From Azoarcus sp. (GTDB taxonomy: Bacteria > Pseudomonadota > Gammaproteobacteria > Burkholderiales > Rhodocyclaceae), in assembly GCA_031274995.1 (NCBI GenBank), contig JAISPJ010000015.1, positions 1-64,000 of the forward strand: a stretch of 64,000 bases of DNA. Reading direction: 5' to 3'. The notes under the pieces were generated by a model that was not told the origin of the DNA, ran no database searches, and saw only the letters and a list, made by a program, of their open reading frames with translations. Every line of letters starts with the position of its first letter. Positions within the stretch are counted from its first letter, which is position 1. Made by a program: the position numbers and the translations under genes. Shown piece by piece: positions 52,729 through 60,708 of the stretch.

Positions 52729-54195
52729 ATGAGTATGCATAATCACGATACTCCTCCTTCAGAGAGTCCAGCTTCTGATATTCCGGCACCGGTTTCTTCC
52801 GCAGTGGAGGAAACGGGACCGGAAGAGGTGTTGTACGCAGCCCATAAAAAAATCTATGTACGTTCGACCAGCGGCATATTTGCCAGATGGCGCTGGATAT
52901 TGGTGTGGATAACCCAAGTTGTTTTTTTCGGATTGCCCTGGCTGACATGGAATGGCCGTCAGGCCGTGTGGCTGAATCTGGTTGAGCGCAAGTTTTACGT
53001 TTTCGGCTGGGTATTCTGGCCGCAGGAAGTGCTTTACCTGAGCGTATTACTGATCATTTCAGCGTATTCGTTATTCTTTTTCACCGCGATTGCGGGACGT
53101 TTGTGGTGTGGTTATGCCTGTCCGCAAACCGTTTATACAGAAATATTCCTTTGGATCGAAGAGAAAATCGAGGGCGATCATTCTGCGCGGATGAAGCTCG
53201 ACAAGGCACCGATAAGTGGCCGCAAGTTCGCTCTCAAAACAGCCAAGTACACGATCTGGGCTGTATTTGCGCTGTGGACGGGGGTCACGTTTGTTTCCTA
53301 TTTTTCGTCTATGGAAGGATTGCTGAAGTCGGTTCCGACTTTCGGTTTCGGGCCTTGGGAAAGGTTCTGGATATTCTTCTACGGTACTTTTACTTTCGTG
53401 TTCGCGGGGTTCATGCGCGAGCAGGTGTGCAAGTACATGTGCCCATATGCGCGTTTCCAGTCGGTCATGTTCGATCAGGATACGCTGATAGTGACCTACG
53501 ACGGGGCGCGCGGTGAGCCGCGCGGCGTGCGGCGCAAGGGAGAAGACCCGGCAAGCAGGGGTGACTGCATCGACTGCGGGATTTGCGTCCAGGTGTGCCC
53601 GACCGGTATCGACATCCGTAATGGTTTGCAATATGAATGTATCGGTTGCGCGGCTTGTGTCGATGCCTGTGACCTGATAATGGACAAACTCGACCTGCCG
53701 CGCGGGTTGGTGCGTTACACGACCGAAAATGCCCTCAAGCGGGGATGGGGACCATCGGAAACCCTCAATCATGTGCGGCGGCCGCGTACCCTGATTTACG
53801 GGACGATATTGTTGGGAATCATCATAGCCTTCATATGGGGGCTGGCCACGCGGATGCCATTGCGTTTCGACGTCATTCGTGATCCATTTTCGCTTGGGCG
53901 GGAGGTTTCAGGCGGAATGGTTGAAAACGATTACATCCTGAAGGTCATGAACCTGGCCGAGGAAAAGAGGTCTTTTGTCATTAGTGTGACAGGTCCTGAT
54001 GGAATACTCCTGGTCGGCGATAATCAGGTCACGGTCGATCCGGCAGGAAATCTGGAAGTCCTCTTGCAGGCGCGGCTTCCCAAGCCCAAGGAGGGCAGCC
54101 AGTCGAGGTCGGATCAGATTTACTTCGAGGTTGTCTCCACGAATGATCCTAATTTGCAGCGGCGAAAAAAAGCGGTTTTCCTGTATCCAAACTGA
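52729..54195 (+). CDS. ccoG: CcoG, cbb3 oxidase assembly polyferredoxin / copper reductase
   Basis: CcoG (RdxA/FixG) is a membrane ferredoxin that reduces Cu(II) for cbb3 assembly. The 488-residue product has about five helices, the membrane Cys motifs CGYACPQTVYTEIF and CKYMCPYARFQ, a double 4Fe-4S domain (CIDCGICVQVCPTGID and CIGCAACVDACD), and a C-terminal Ig-like domain (about 370-488). AGGAG lies 11 bases before ATG 52729; ATG 52735 is possible. Confidence 0.95.
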   Translation: MSMHNHDTPPSESPASDIPAPVSSAVEETGPEEVLYAAHKKIYVRSTSGIFARWRWILVWITQVVFFGLPWLTWNGRQAVWLNLVERKFYVFGWVFWPQEVLYLSVLLIISAYSLFFFTAIAGRLWCGYACPQTVYTEIFLWIEEKIEGDHSARMKLDKAPISGRKFALKTAKYTIWAVFALWTGVTFVSYFSSMEGLLKSVPTFGFGPWERFWIFFYGTFTFVFAGFMREQVCKYMCPYARFQSVMFDQDTLIVTYDGARGEPRGVRRKGEDPASRGDCIDCGICVQVCPTGIDIRNGLQYECIGCAACVDACDLIMDKLDLPRGLVRYTTENALKRGWGPSETLNHVRRPRTLIYGTILLGIIIAFIWGLATRMPLRFDVIRDPFSLGREVSGGMVENDYILKVMNLAEEKRSFVISVTGPDGILLVGDNQVTVDPAGNLEVLLQARLPKPKEGSQSRSDQIYFEVVSTNDPNLQRRKKAVFLYPN

Positions 54196-54210
54196 AATGT
54201 GGAAAAGTAA

Positions 54211-54771
54211 ATGGCAATAGATCCTCAAGCGGTTGTCAATCAACCCGGATATAAGCAAGGCTGGCCGTGGTTTCTGTTTGGTTTGCCCGCCCTTTCCGTG
54301 GTAATAGGTATTGCTTTGTATCTCATTGCCAATTACTGGAATGTGGATAGCATCGTAGCCGGTGATTACTCCAAGGATGGCAAGGGCGTTGAATTACTCG
54401 TCGATAGGCAAAAGCATGCGCAGAGCCTGGGGTTGTCGGCACGTGCAACGGTGCGTGAGGACGCGGTAAGCGTCAAATTGTCCGCCGCGCAGGAAAAGGA
54501 TTTGCCCACAGTGCTTCGCTTGGCCATCATTCATCCCACTCAGGACAGGTTCGATCAGCATTTGTTGTTACAAAGAAGGGAGGATGGCGTGTATTTCGGG
54601 CTGATCGAACCCTTGCATGCCAGCCGCTGGCAGTTTCAATTGGAGGATGAGTCCCGGACATGGCGTATGGCCGGGAGCACTTATCTTCCGGCGGAAACAG
54701 AGGTGTCAATCGAGCCGTTCCAATCGAGCCGTATCAATCAGGCCGAACCAACCAGGCCGTCCAATTCATAG
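54211..54771 (+). CDS. ccoH: CcoH/FixH family protein
   Basis: The 186-residue product has one N-terminal helix (about 20-42, WFLFGLPALSVVIGIALYLIANYW) and a periplasmic FixH domain with VAGDYSKDGKG. CcoH is a stable assembly partner of cbb3 oxidase. Near the end a 14-base tandem duplication (CAATCGAGCCGT at 54707-54718 and 54721-54732) shifts the frame of the tail, so the last ~20 residues may be non-ancestral. Confidence 0.92.
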   Translation: MAIDPQAVVNQPGYKQGWPWFLFGLPALSVVIGIALYLIANYWNVDSIVAGDYSKDGKGVELLVDRQKHAQSLGLSARATVREDAVSVKLSAAQEKDLPTVLRLAIIHPTQDRFDQHLLLQRREDGVYFGLIEPLHASRWQFQLEDESRTWRMAGSTYLPAETEVSIEPFQSSRINQAEPTRPSNS

Positions 54772-54794
54772 TTTTTTGAAGGAGGTGTTCTACC

Positions 54795-54968
54795 ATGGGA
54801 GTTTTTTTGGACTTGTTCACGAGTTTTATTGGGCTGATTAGTCTGTTTACCATTGTTTTCATTATTGCCATGGCTGTTTTCTTCATGCGGTATTTTAAAG
54901 ACCGTATGGCGGAAGACGAGCGTAACTCAGCCAAGCAGCAACAGCGTGAGCGAGGCGCCGGGGCTTGA
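54795..54968 (+). CDS. DUF3149-like small membrane protein
   Basis: A 57-residue protein MGVFLDLFTSFIGLISLFTI... with one membrane helix (about 10-34) and a highly charged C-terminal tail (DRMAEDERNSAKQQQRERG). It has an ideal AAGGAGG site eight bases before the ATG, and a terminator directly after it. Small proteins of the DUF3149 type occur near cbb3 genes; a role as an accessory subunit is inferred from position. Confidence 0.75.
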   Translation: MGVFLDLFTSFIGLISLFTIVFIIAMAVFFMRYFKDRMAEDERNSAKQQQRERGAGA

Positions 54969-54980
54969 TCGTAAAATCCG

Positions 54981-55010
54981 AAACCCCGGTCTTTTTCGAC
55001 CGGGGTTTTT
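54981..55010. terminator. Terminator after the cco cluster (bidirectional)
   Basis: AAACCCCGGTC (54981-54991) and GACCGGGGTTT (54998-55008) form a perfect 11-bp stem followed by T. It can also serve the minus-strand uspA. Confidence 0.88.
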
Positions 55011-55056
55011 GAGTGCCTCCGCCAGAAAATAGCGGGGATTAAAATTTGGCGCGTGC

Positions 55057-55500
55057 TCAGCGATAGACGAGCACCGGCGTTTTGCTGTGGGTCAGCACTC
55101 TTTGCGCTTCGCTGCCCAGAAGCAGCCCGGCGATGCCACGGCGACCATGGGACGCCATGAAGATCAGGTCGCAACCATGCCGCTCTGCGGCTGCGATGAT
55201 GGCCTCATAGGGTGTCCCACTGATTTGCGAGTCCGTGCTGGCGGGAACATTGGCGGCGTCTGCTTCCGCTTTTGCGCGATCCAGGATGTGCCGGGCTTCT
55301 TGCTCTGCGGACCGGGCGAATTGTTCCGGGGTCGTCGGATCGATCAAGGCGCCTTCGCCGTAAATGGGCATCGGAAAATCGGGCTGCGAATAGAAGAAAA
55401 TCAATCGAGCGCCTATCTCCTTGGCGAAGGCAATGGAACGGGTCACGGCGGTGTCGGAGAGTGGCGACCCGTCTGTCGGTACGAGAACATGTTTGAACAT
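55057..55500 (-). CDS. Universal stress protein UspA family
   Basis: The 147-residue single-domain Usp protein starts MFKHVLVPTDGSPLSDTAV and ends MASHGRRGIAGLLLGSEAQRVLTHSKTPVLVYR. It keeps the ATP-binding G-2x-G-9x-G-[S/T] pattern, so it is probably an ATP-binding type. It sits between the cco and phaC-fnr genes, consistent with low-oxygen stress. Confidence 0.9.
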   Translation of the reverse strand: MFKHVLVPTDGSPLSDTAVTRSIAFAKEIGARLIFFYSQPDFPMPIYGEGALIDPTTPEQFARSAEQEARHILDRAKAEADAANVPASTDSQISGTPYEAIIAAAERHGCDLIFMASHGRRGIAGLLLGSEAQRVLTHSKTPVLVYR

Positions 55501-55540
55501 CGTGCGGCTCCCTTCCTTGTTTGCGACACCTGATTATAGT

Positions 55541-55567
55541 GAGAGTTGCTCCACGATAGTTGCTCCA
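55541..55567. repeat. Tandem 14-base near-repeat upstream of uspA
   Basis: GAGAGTTGCTCCA (55541-55553) and GATAGTTGCTCCA (55555-55567) differ at one base with a period of 14. Confidence 0.8.
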
Positions 55568-55676
55568 TTTCCCTGTCTGGACTGATAGTCAGCTATTTGT
55601 GTGTCCTGAGGGAATAGGTCACGAGCAGGCTGTCAGGTGAAGACGCTCCCCCTGCCGGATGGATTTATCATGCCCT

Positions 55677-55708
55677 AATGCCATATATGCATGAAGATGC
55701 ATGGCATT
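55677..55708. promoter_or_regulatory. Inverted repeat upstream of phaC
   Basis: AATGCCAT (55677-55684) and ATGGCATT (55701-55708) flank 16 bases that hold an ATGCAT repeat. It lies 43 bases before the phaC ATG and may be an operator. Confidence 0.4.
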
Positions 55709-55750
55709 CGCCGGAATTCGGCGTGAGTTATCGAGACGGAGAAAATAGCC

Positions 55751-57544
55751 ATGACAAGAGGAAATGTGCCCGCAACGGGACGGCAGGCGCGCAGCAGGGG
55801 CACGCACCATCCGAGAGATTTTGATTTCAACCCCAAGAGGGTGATTGAAAAAAGTATAAATGCCCTGCACGACGGGGTTGAGGGAACTATCGATCCGATG
55901 GGCATAAGTTCGCCCATTGTGCATGCACAGTTGGCCTGGTTGTCGCATCCACAGGAATTTGTACAGCGCTGTGTCAACCTTTCCACCGATTTGTGGAAAT
56001 TGCAGCTTCATACGTTGCATCGGATGGTCGGGCTCGGCAGCGATGATCCCATCAGCCCGCACCCGGATGATCTCCGGTTTTCCGATCCTGTATGGACGGA
56101 CTCTGCTTCATGGGATTTGGTCAAGGAATGGTATCTGGCTTTCACCCACAACGTGCAGGATATGCTGTACGACACGCCGGGGCTGAATGGGAAAGATCGC
56201 CGCCGCGCGGCGTTCTGGTGGCGCAAGTGGCTCAATGCAGTGGCGCCTACCAACTTCCTGCCCACGAATCCGGTTGCCATCCGCAAGATGATAGATACCC
56301 GTGGAGAAAGCATCTACAAGGGATTTCAGAATTTCCTTGCCGATTTGCGCGCGGGCACGGTGCGCATGACGAACCCTGATGATTTTAGTGTCGGAGTCAA
56401 TCTTGCGACGACACCGGGCGCGGTGGTTTTTCGTAACCGTCTGCTCGAAGTTATTCATTACACGCCGACCCAGCCCAAGGTTCACGCAGAACCGGTCGTG
56501 ATCGTTACGCCGTGGATCAACAAGTTCTACATTCTTGATCTCGTGCCGAAGAAGAGCATGGTTCGTTTTCTGCTCGATCAGGGGTTGGATGTGTTCATCA
56601 CGAGTTGGAAGAACCCCGACGCGTCGATGCATGATTGTTCCTTCGACGATTATTTGACCGAAGGGGTACAAACCATCATTGATGTCGCGCGCAAATTTAC
56701 CGATGCGGACAAGGTTCACGCAGTGGGGTATTGCATCGGAGGGACCGCGCTTTCGATCTATATGGCTTGGGCCAACAAACACTTTGCCAAGGACGCGGTC
56801 CCGGTGGCCGACTGGACGCTTTTCACGACTCTGGTCGATTTCCGCAAGCCGGGCGACATCGAGGTTTTCATCGACGAGGCCAGCATCCGTTACATGACCG
56901 ACAGCATGAACAGGAAGGGATATCTCGAAGGCAACCAGATGGCTTCGGCTTTTCGCTTGTTGCGTTCCAATAGCCTGATCTGGACATATGTCGTGCATGG
57001 CTGGTTGTATGGCGAGACGCCCGCGCCGTTTGACGTGTTGTTCTGGAACATGGATACAACGCGCATGCCCTATGCAATGCATTCGTGGTATTTGCAAGAG
57101 TTGTATCTGCATAACCGGTTGATTCACAGCGATGCGCTGACAGTGGCCGGAGAGTCGATCAGCCTGGGGAACATCACTCAGCCTTTGTATTCGGTTTCCG
57201 CTGTTGACGACCATATTGCGCCGTGGCAGCAGACTTACCGCATCAACAATTTCGTTGTCGGCCCGAAACGTTACGTGCTGTCGAGTTCCGGGCATATCCT
57301 CGGCATCATCAATCCGGTGGTGACGCCGCCCAAGCGTAATTTCTGGGTCAATGATGTGCACCATCGCTCCGAGACGTCCGAATACTGGAAAACGCATGCA
57401 AGCGCCCAGGAAGGGAGTTGGTGGCCGGACTGGATGGAGTGGCTCAAACCACGCGCCGGAAAACTGGTGGATGCGGGGCCTGTGGCCAACAAACAGTTTC
57501 CGCAGCTTGCGCCCGCGCCGGGTACCTACGTGGTTGAACCATGA
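55751..57544 (+). CDS. phaC: Class I polyhydroxyalkanoate synthase
   Basis: PhaC polymerises 3-hydroxyacyl-CoA into PHA storage polymer. The 597-residue product has the PhaC N-terminal domain (FNPKRVIEKSINALHDGV) and an alpha/beta hydrolase core with the lipase-like box G-Y-C328-I-G-G. The catalytic Asp and His are in DDHIAPWQQTYR and SSGHILGIINP. The length fits class I. The usual phaA and phaB genes are not adjacent. CGGAGA precedes the ATG. Confidence 0.94.
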   Translation: MTRGNVPATGRQARSRGTHHPRDFDFNPKRVIEKSINALHDGVEGTIDPMGISSPIVHAQLAWLSHPQEFVQRCVNLSTDLWKLQLHTLHRMVGLGSDDPISPHPDDLRFSDPVWTDSASWDLVKEWYLAFTHNVQDMLYDTPGLNGKDRRRAAFWWRKWLNAVAPTNFLPTNPVAIRKMIDTRGESIYKGFQNFLADLRAGTVRMTNPDDFSVGVNLATTPGAVVFRNRLLEVIHYTPTQPKVHAEPVVIVTPWINKFYILDLVPKKSMVRFLLDQGLDVFITSWKNPDASMHDCSFDDYLTEGVQTIIDVARKFTDADKVHAVGYCIGGTALSIYMAWANKHFAKDAVPVADWTLFTTLVDFRKPGDIEVFIDEASIRYMTDSMNRKGYLEGNQMASAFRLLRSNSLIWTYVVHGWLYGETPAPFDVLFWNMDTTRMPYAMHSWYLQELYLHNRLIHSDALTVAGESISLGNITQPLYSVSAVDDHIAPWQQTYRINNFVVGPKRYVLSSSGHILGIINPVVTPPKRNFWVNDVHHRSETSEYWKTHASAQEGSWWPDWMEWLKPRAGKLVDAGPVANKQFPQLAPAPGTYVVEP

Positions 57545-57555
57545 AGAGGCGGGTG

Positions 57556-57621
57556 CTGCCGGATCGCTATCCGGCAGAATGAAGGGAATGCCTGGCCGGT
57601 GATGAACCGGTCAGGTTTTTT
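57556..57621 (+). terminator. Two hairpins and T-run after phaC
   Basis: CTGCCGGAT-CGCT-ATCCGGCAG (57556-57577) is followed by CCTGGCCGGT-GATGA-ACCGGTCAGG (57591-57615, one wobble) and six T. The second hairpin is a standard terminator. Confidence 0.85.
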
Positions 57622-57627
57622 CCGGCT

Positions 57628-58368
57628 TTAGCACACACTGGCCTGATGTTGGATCATTTTTTTGAGTCTGCCGCTGTCGAGGATGCGGATGTGCTTTTGC
57701 TGCACGGAAATCAGCCCCTCTTTCTGGAAATGGGAAAAAGCGCGTGAGACGGTTTCCAGCTTGAGCCCCAGGTAGGAGCCGATTTCTTCGCGGGTCATGC
57801 GCAGGTGAAATTCTGTCGGCGAGAAGCCGCGTGCGGTGAAGCGCTGGGACAAGTCGAGCAGGAAAGCCGCCAGCCGTTCATTGGCGTGCATCGAGCCAAG
57901 CAACATCATCATGCCCCGGTCGCTCACGATTTCGCTGCTCATGACTTTGTGGAACTGGTGCTGTAGCCCCTCGATGACACGGGCGAGTTCTTCGAGCTTC
58001 GTATAGGAAATCACACAGACTTCGCTGTCTTCGAGGGCGATGGCGTTGCATGAATGCAGTCCGGTGCTGATGCCGTCGAGACCGAGGATGTCGCCGGTCA
58101 TATGGAATCCTGTGACTTGCTCGCGCCCGTCTTCGAGCAGGATATCCGACTTGAACGAGCCGGTACGGACGGCGTAGACGGCTTCGAACGGATCGCCCGA
58201 GCGATAGAGCGGCTGCTGGCGTTTGATCCTGCGTTGTACGGCGACCAGTTCATCGAGCCGGAGCATGTCCGAATCGCCTATTCCGAGAGGCAGGCACAGC
58301 TCGAAGAGGTTGCATTGGGAACAGACTTTTTTTAGTCCTGTGGGCGTAACAGCCACTGTTGCCATCAT
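57628..58368 (-). CDS. fnr: FNR-type oxygen-sensing transcription regulator
   Basis: FNR holds an oxygen-labile 4Fe-4S cluster and activates anaerobic genes. The 246-residue product has N-terminal cluster Cys C16, C19 and C25 and the fourth ligand C118 (SEVCVIS). It has a cNMP-like beta-roll and a C-terminal helix-turn-helix with LETVSRAF, whose E-x-x-S-R reads TTGAT. A perfect FNR box lies between it and the divergent hemN, so it is likely autoregulated. Confidence 0.95.
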   Translation of the reverse strand: MMATVAVTPTGLKKVCSQCNLFELCLPLGIGDSDMLRLDELVAVQRRIKRQQPLYRSGDPFEAVYAVRTGSFKSDILLEDGREQVTGFHMTGDILGLDGISTGLHSCNAIALEDSEVCVISYTKLEELARVIEGLQHQFHKVMSSEIVSDRGMMMLLGSMHANERLAAFLLDLSQRFTARGFSPTEFHLRMTREEIGSYLGLKLETVSRAFSHFQKEGLISVQQKHIRILDSGRLKKMIQHQASVC

Positions 58369-58412
58369 GTAAACTTATTGGTTGGGGGGGAAGATTTTCG
58401 TTATGTGAGCGG

Positions 58413-58426
58413 TTGATCCATATCAA
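58413..58426. promoter_or_regulatory. FNR box between fnr and hemN
   Basis: TTGAT-CCAT-ATCAA is a perfect, symmetrical FNR site. For hemN a -41.5 position would put the start near 58461. It may also control fnr on the other strand. No clear -10 is visible for either. Confidence 0.85.
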
Positions 58427-58459
58427 CCTTGCGATGATAGCTTTCTGCCATCGTTAAAG

Positions 58460-58487
58460 AAACCTTTGGACGAAAAACCTTTGGACG
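58460..58487 (+). repeat. Tandem repeat in the hemN leader
   Basis: AAACCTTTGGACG occurs at 58460-58472 and 58475-58487 (period 15), directly between the expected transcription start and the hemN ATG at 58495. No normal ribosome site is seen there. Confidence 0.9.
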
Positions 58488-58494
58488 CACATCC

Positions 58495-59889
58495 ATGACT
58501 AGTCAGCACGAGCTTGTTTTCGACCCTGAACTGATTCGCCGGTTTGATATCAATGGGCCTCGATACACATCGTATCCTACGGCAGATCGTTTCATCGAAG
58601 CGTTCAATGCGGATGCGCTGACAGACTGGCTTGGCAAGCGGGCAACGGGTGGCGGGGCGGATAAACCTCTCTCATTATACTTTCACATCCCGTTCTGTAA
58701 CACGATCTGCTACTACTGCGCCTGTAACAAAATTATCACCAAGGATCATGGCCTGTCCGCGAAGTATCTGGAGTACATGGGGCGCGAGATGGGGCTTCAG
58801 GCCGCCTCGATCGGCGGGACGCGCTGGGTGACGCAGCTTCACTTGGGGGGCGGGACGCCAACTTTTCTTTCTCACGAAGAGTTGCGCCAGTTGATGGCGT
58901 CGGTCCGGGCGCATTTTGAACTCGTTCCCAATGGCGAATATTCCATTGAGGTCGATCCGCGCAAGGTCGATTTCGATACTGTCAGGCTGCTTGCCGAACA
59001 GGGTTTCAACCGGATGAGTGTCGGGGTGCAGGACTTTGCCAAAGAGGTGCAGGTTGCCACCAACCGCGTGCAGAGCTTCGATGAAACCAGGCTGGTGATG
59101 GATGCCGCGCGGGCCACGGGTTTCAGCTCTATCAGCATAGACTTGATCTACGGCCTGCCCAAACAGGATATCGCAAGTTTCGACCGAACTCTCGGGCAGG
59201 TGCTTGAACTGTCGCCTGACCGGGTTTCGCTCTACAACTACGCGCATTTGCCCGGTCTCTTCATGCCACAGAGGCGTATCGTGGAAAGTGATCTGCCGAC
59301 GCCGGAAGTCAAGTTGCAAATCCTGCAACGGGCGATTCGTCGCCTGACGGACGCCGGTTACGTCTATATCGGCATGGATCACTTCGCCAAGCCGGACGAT
59401 GAGCTGGCCGTGGCACAGCGGCAGGGGCGGTTGCATCGAAATTTTCAGGGTTACTCGACCCATGCCGAATGCGACATGTTGGCATTCGGGGTGTCTTCCA
59501 TCGCCAGTGTCGGCCCCGTGTACGCGCAAAACCACAAGACGCTCGAAGCGTATTATGACGCGCTCGACCGCAATGAGTTGCCCGTGCTGCGTGGCATCGA
59601 ACTGACTGCCGACGATTTGCTGCGGCGCGCGATCATCCAGGCGTTGATGTGTCATTTCTCGATTTCCATCGAACCGGTTCAGACTGAGCATCGCATTGAT
59701 TTCAGGGAGTACTTCGCGGAAGAGTTGGCCGATCTTGAAGAGATGGGAGCCGCCGGACTGGTTGAGGTGGGGGATGAGCGGATTACTGTGCTGCCTGCGG
59801 GGCGGTTGTTGGTGCGCGCGGTCGCGATGGTGTTCGACCGCTACCTTCGCGCGAATCGTGAGCGCAAACGGTACTCCCGCGTAATCTGA
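58495..59889 (+). CDS. hemN: Oxygen-independent coproporphyrinogen-III dehydrogenase
   Basis: HemN is a radical SAM enzyme for anaerobic haem synthesis. The 464-residue product has the cluster motif C68-x3-C72-x2-C75 (FCNTICYYCACNK), GGGTPTFLS, the ISIDLIYGLPKQ strand and the C-terminal HemN domain. The length matches E. coli HemN. FNR control is supported by the box at 58413. Confidence 0.97.
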   Translation: MTSQHELVFDPELIRRFDINGPRYTSYPTADRFIEAFNADALTDWLGKRATGGGADKPLSLYFHIPFCNTICYYCACNKIITKDHGLSAKYLEYMGREMGLQAASIGGTRWVTQLHLGGGTPTFLSHEELRQLMASVRAHFELVPNGEYSIEVDPRKVDFDTVRLLAEQGFNRMSVGVQDFAKEVQVATNRVQSFDETRLVMDAARATGFSSISIDLIYGLPKQDIASFDRTLGQVLELSPDRVSLYNYAHLPGLFMPQRRIVESDLPTPEVKLQILQRAIRRLTDAGYVYIGMDHFAKPDDELAVAQRQGRLHRNFQGYSTHAECDMLAFGVSSIASVGPVYAQNHKTLEAYYDALDRNELPVLRGIELTADDLLRRAIIQALMCHFSISIEPVQTEHRIDFREYFAEELADLEEMGAAGLVEVGDERITVLPAGRLLVRAVAMVFDRYLRANRERKRYSRVI

Positions 59890-59914
59890 CGTGACGGGGC
59901 TTCTGGGCTAAAAT
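59886..59914 (+). promoter_or_regulatory. Possible sigma-70 promoter before the copper genes
   Basis: CTGACG, a 17-base spacer, then TAAAAT. A small inverted repeat GCGCC-GATTGT-GGCGC (59923-59938) follows near the expected start. It is weak but well spaced. Confidence 0.35.
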
Positions 59915-59964
59915 ATTCACTTGCGCCGATTGTGGCGCGTATTTGTGGTGCGTTATTCATTCCC

Positions 59965-60687
59965 ATGCCTGAAGCGGGCCATCTTGCTGTTTTCCTGTTT
60001 GGTCTGGCCGGTGGCGTGCATTGCGTTTCGATGTGCGGCGGTATCGTCGGCGCGCTTTCCATGCAGGTGGAGCAGCCGCTTGTCCGTGGAGCCGCACCCC
60101 GGCGGGTCTGGTATCTGCACCTTGCCTTCAGCCTTGGGCGTATTTTTTCCTATACTGCCGTGGGCAGCCTGCTGGGCGCGTTGGGTTCCGTGGGTATGCT
60201 CTACGATGGCGTGCTGCCGGTGCAGATTTCGCTTTATGTGTTTGCCAATCTGATGCTTGTTGCGATGGGGCTGTATCTGGCCGGTTTTACACGTTTTCTT
60301 GCGCCGCTGGAGCGGGGGGGGCAAGTGCTGTGGCGTTTCATCCGGCCCGCAACAAGCCGTTTCCTGCCGGTGCGCTCGGTGGCTCAAGCCCTGCCGCTTG
60401 GTATGTTGTGGGGGTTTTTGCCCTGCGGCATGGTGTATGGCGTGCTGGCCCTCGCGCTCATGACCGGCTCCGCCTTGCGTGGCGCGGGTTTGATGCTGGC
60501 GTTCGGGCTGGGGACCTTGCCAAATTTACTGCTGGCCGGGCTGGCGCTTGGGCGCTTTTGCGATTTCACCCGCAATAACAGGGTGCGCCTGATTGCCGGG
60601 TTGCTCGTGCTGGGTTTCGGCGTGTTCGGGTTGATCCGTGCGCCTGCTCTGGGCGGCAAGCTGTGGAGCGGGCTGGTGTGCACCTGA
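59965..60687 (+). CDS. Sulfite exporter TauE/SafE or DsbD_2-like membrane protein
   Basis: The 240-residue protein has six helices. It starts MPEAGHLAVFLFGLAGGVHCVSMCGGIVGAL; the H-C-x-x-M-C-G-G motif is the signature of this group (UreH/DsbD_2-like). A second GMLWGFLPCGMVYGVL motif has another Cys. These proteins often neighbour copper ATPases and cbb3 genes and may assist copper or thiol handling; the substrate is unknown. GTG 59932 is an alternative start. Confidence 0.8.
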   Translation: MPEAGHLAVFLFGLAGGVHCVSMCGGIVGALSMQVEQPLVRGAAPRRVWYLHLAFSLGRIFSYTAVGSLLGALGSVGMLYDGVLPVQISLYVFANLMLVAMGLYLAGFTRFLAPLERGGQVLWRFIRPATSRFLPVRSVAQALPLGMLWGFLPCGMVYGVLALALMTGSALRGAGLMLAFGLGTLPNLLLAGLALGRFCDFTRNNRVRLIAGLLVLGFGVFGLIRAPALGGKLWSGLVCT

Positions 60688-60708
60688 TCCCATGAAGGCT
60701 TGACAGAC

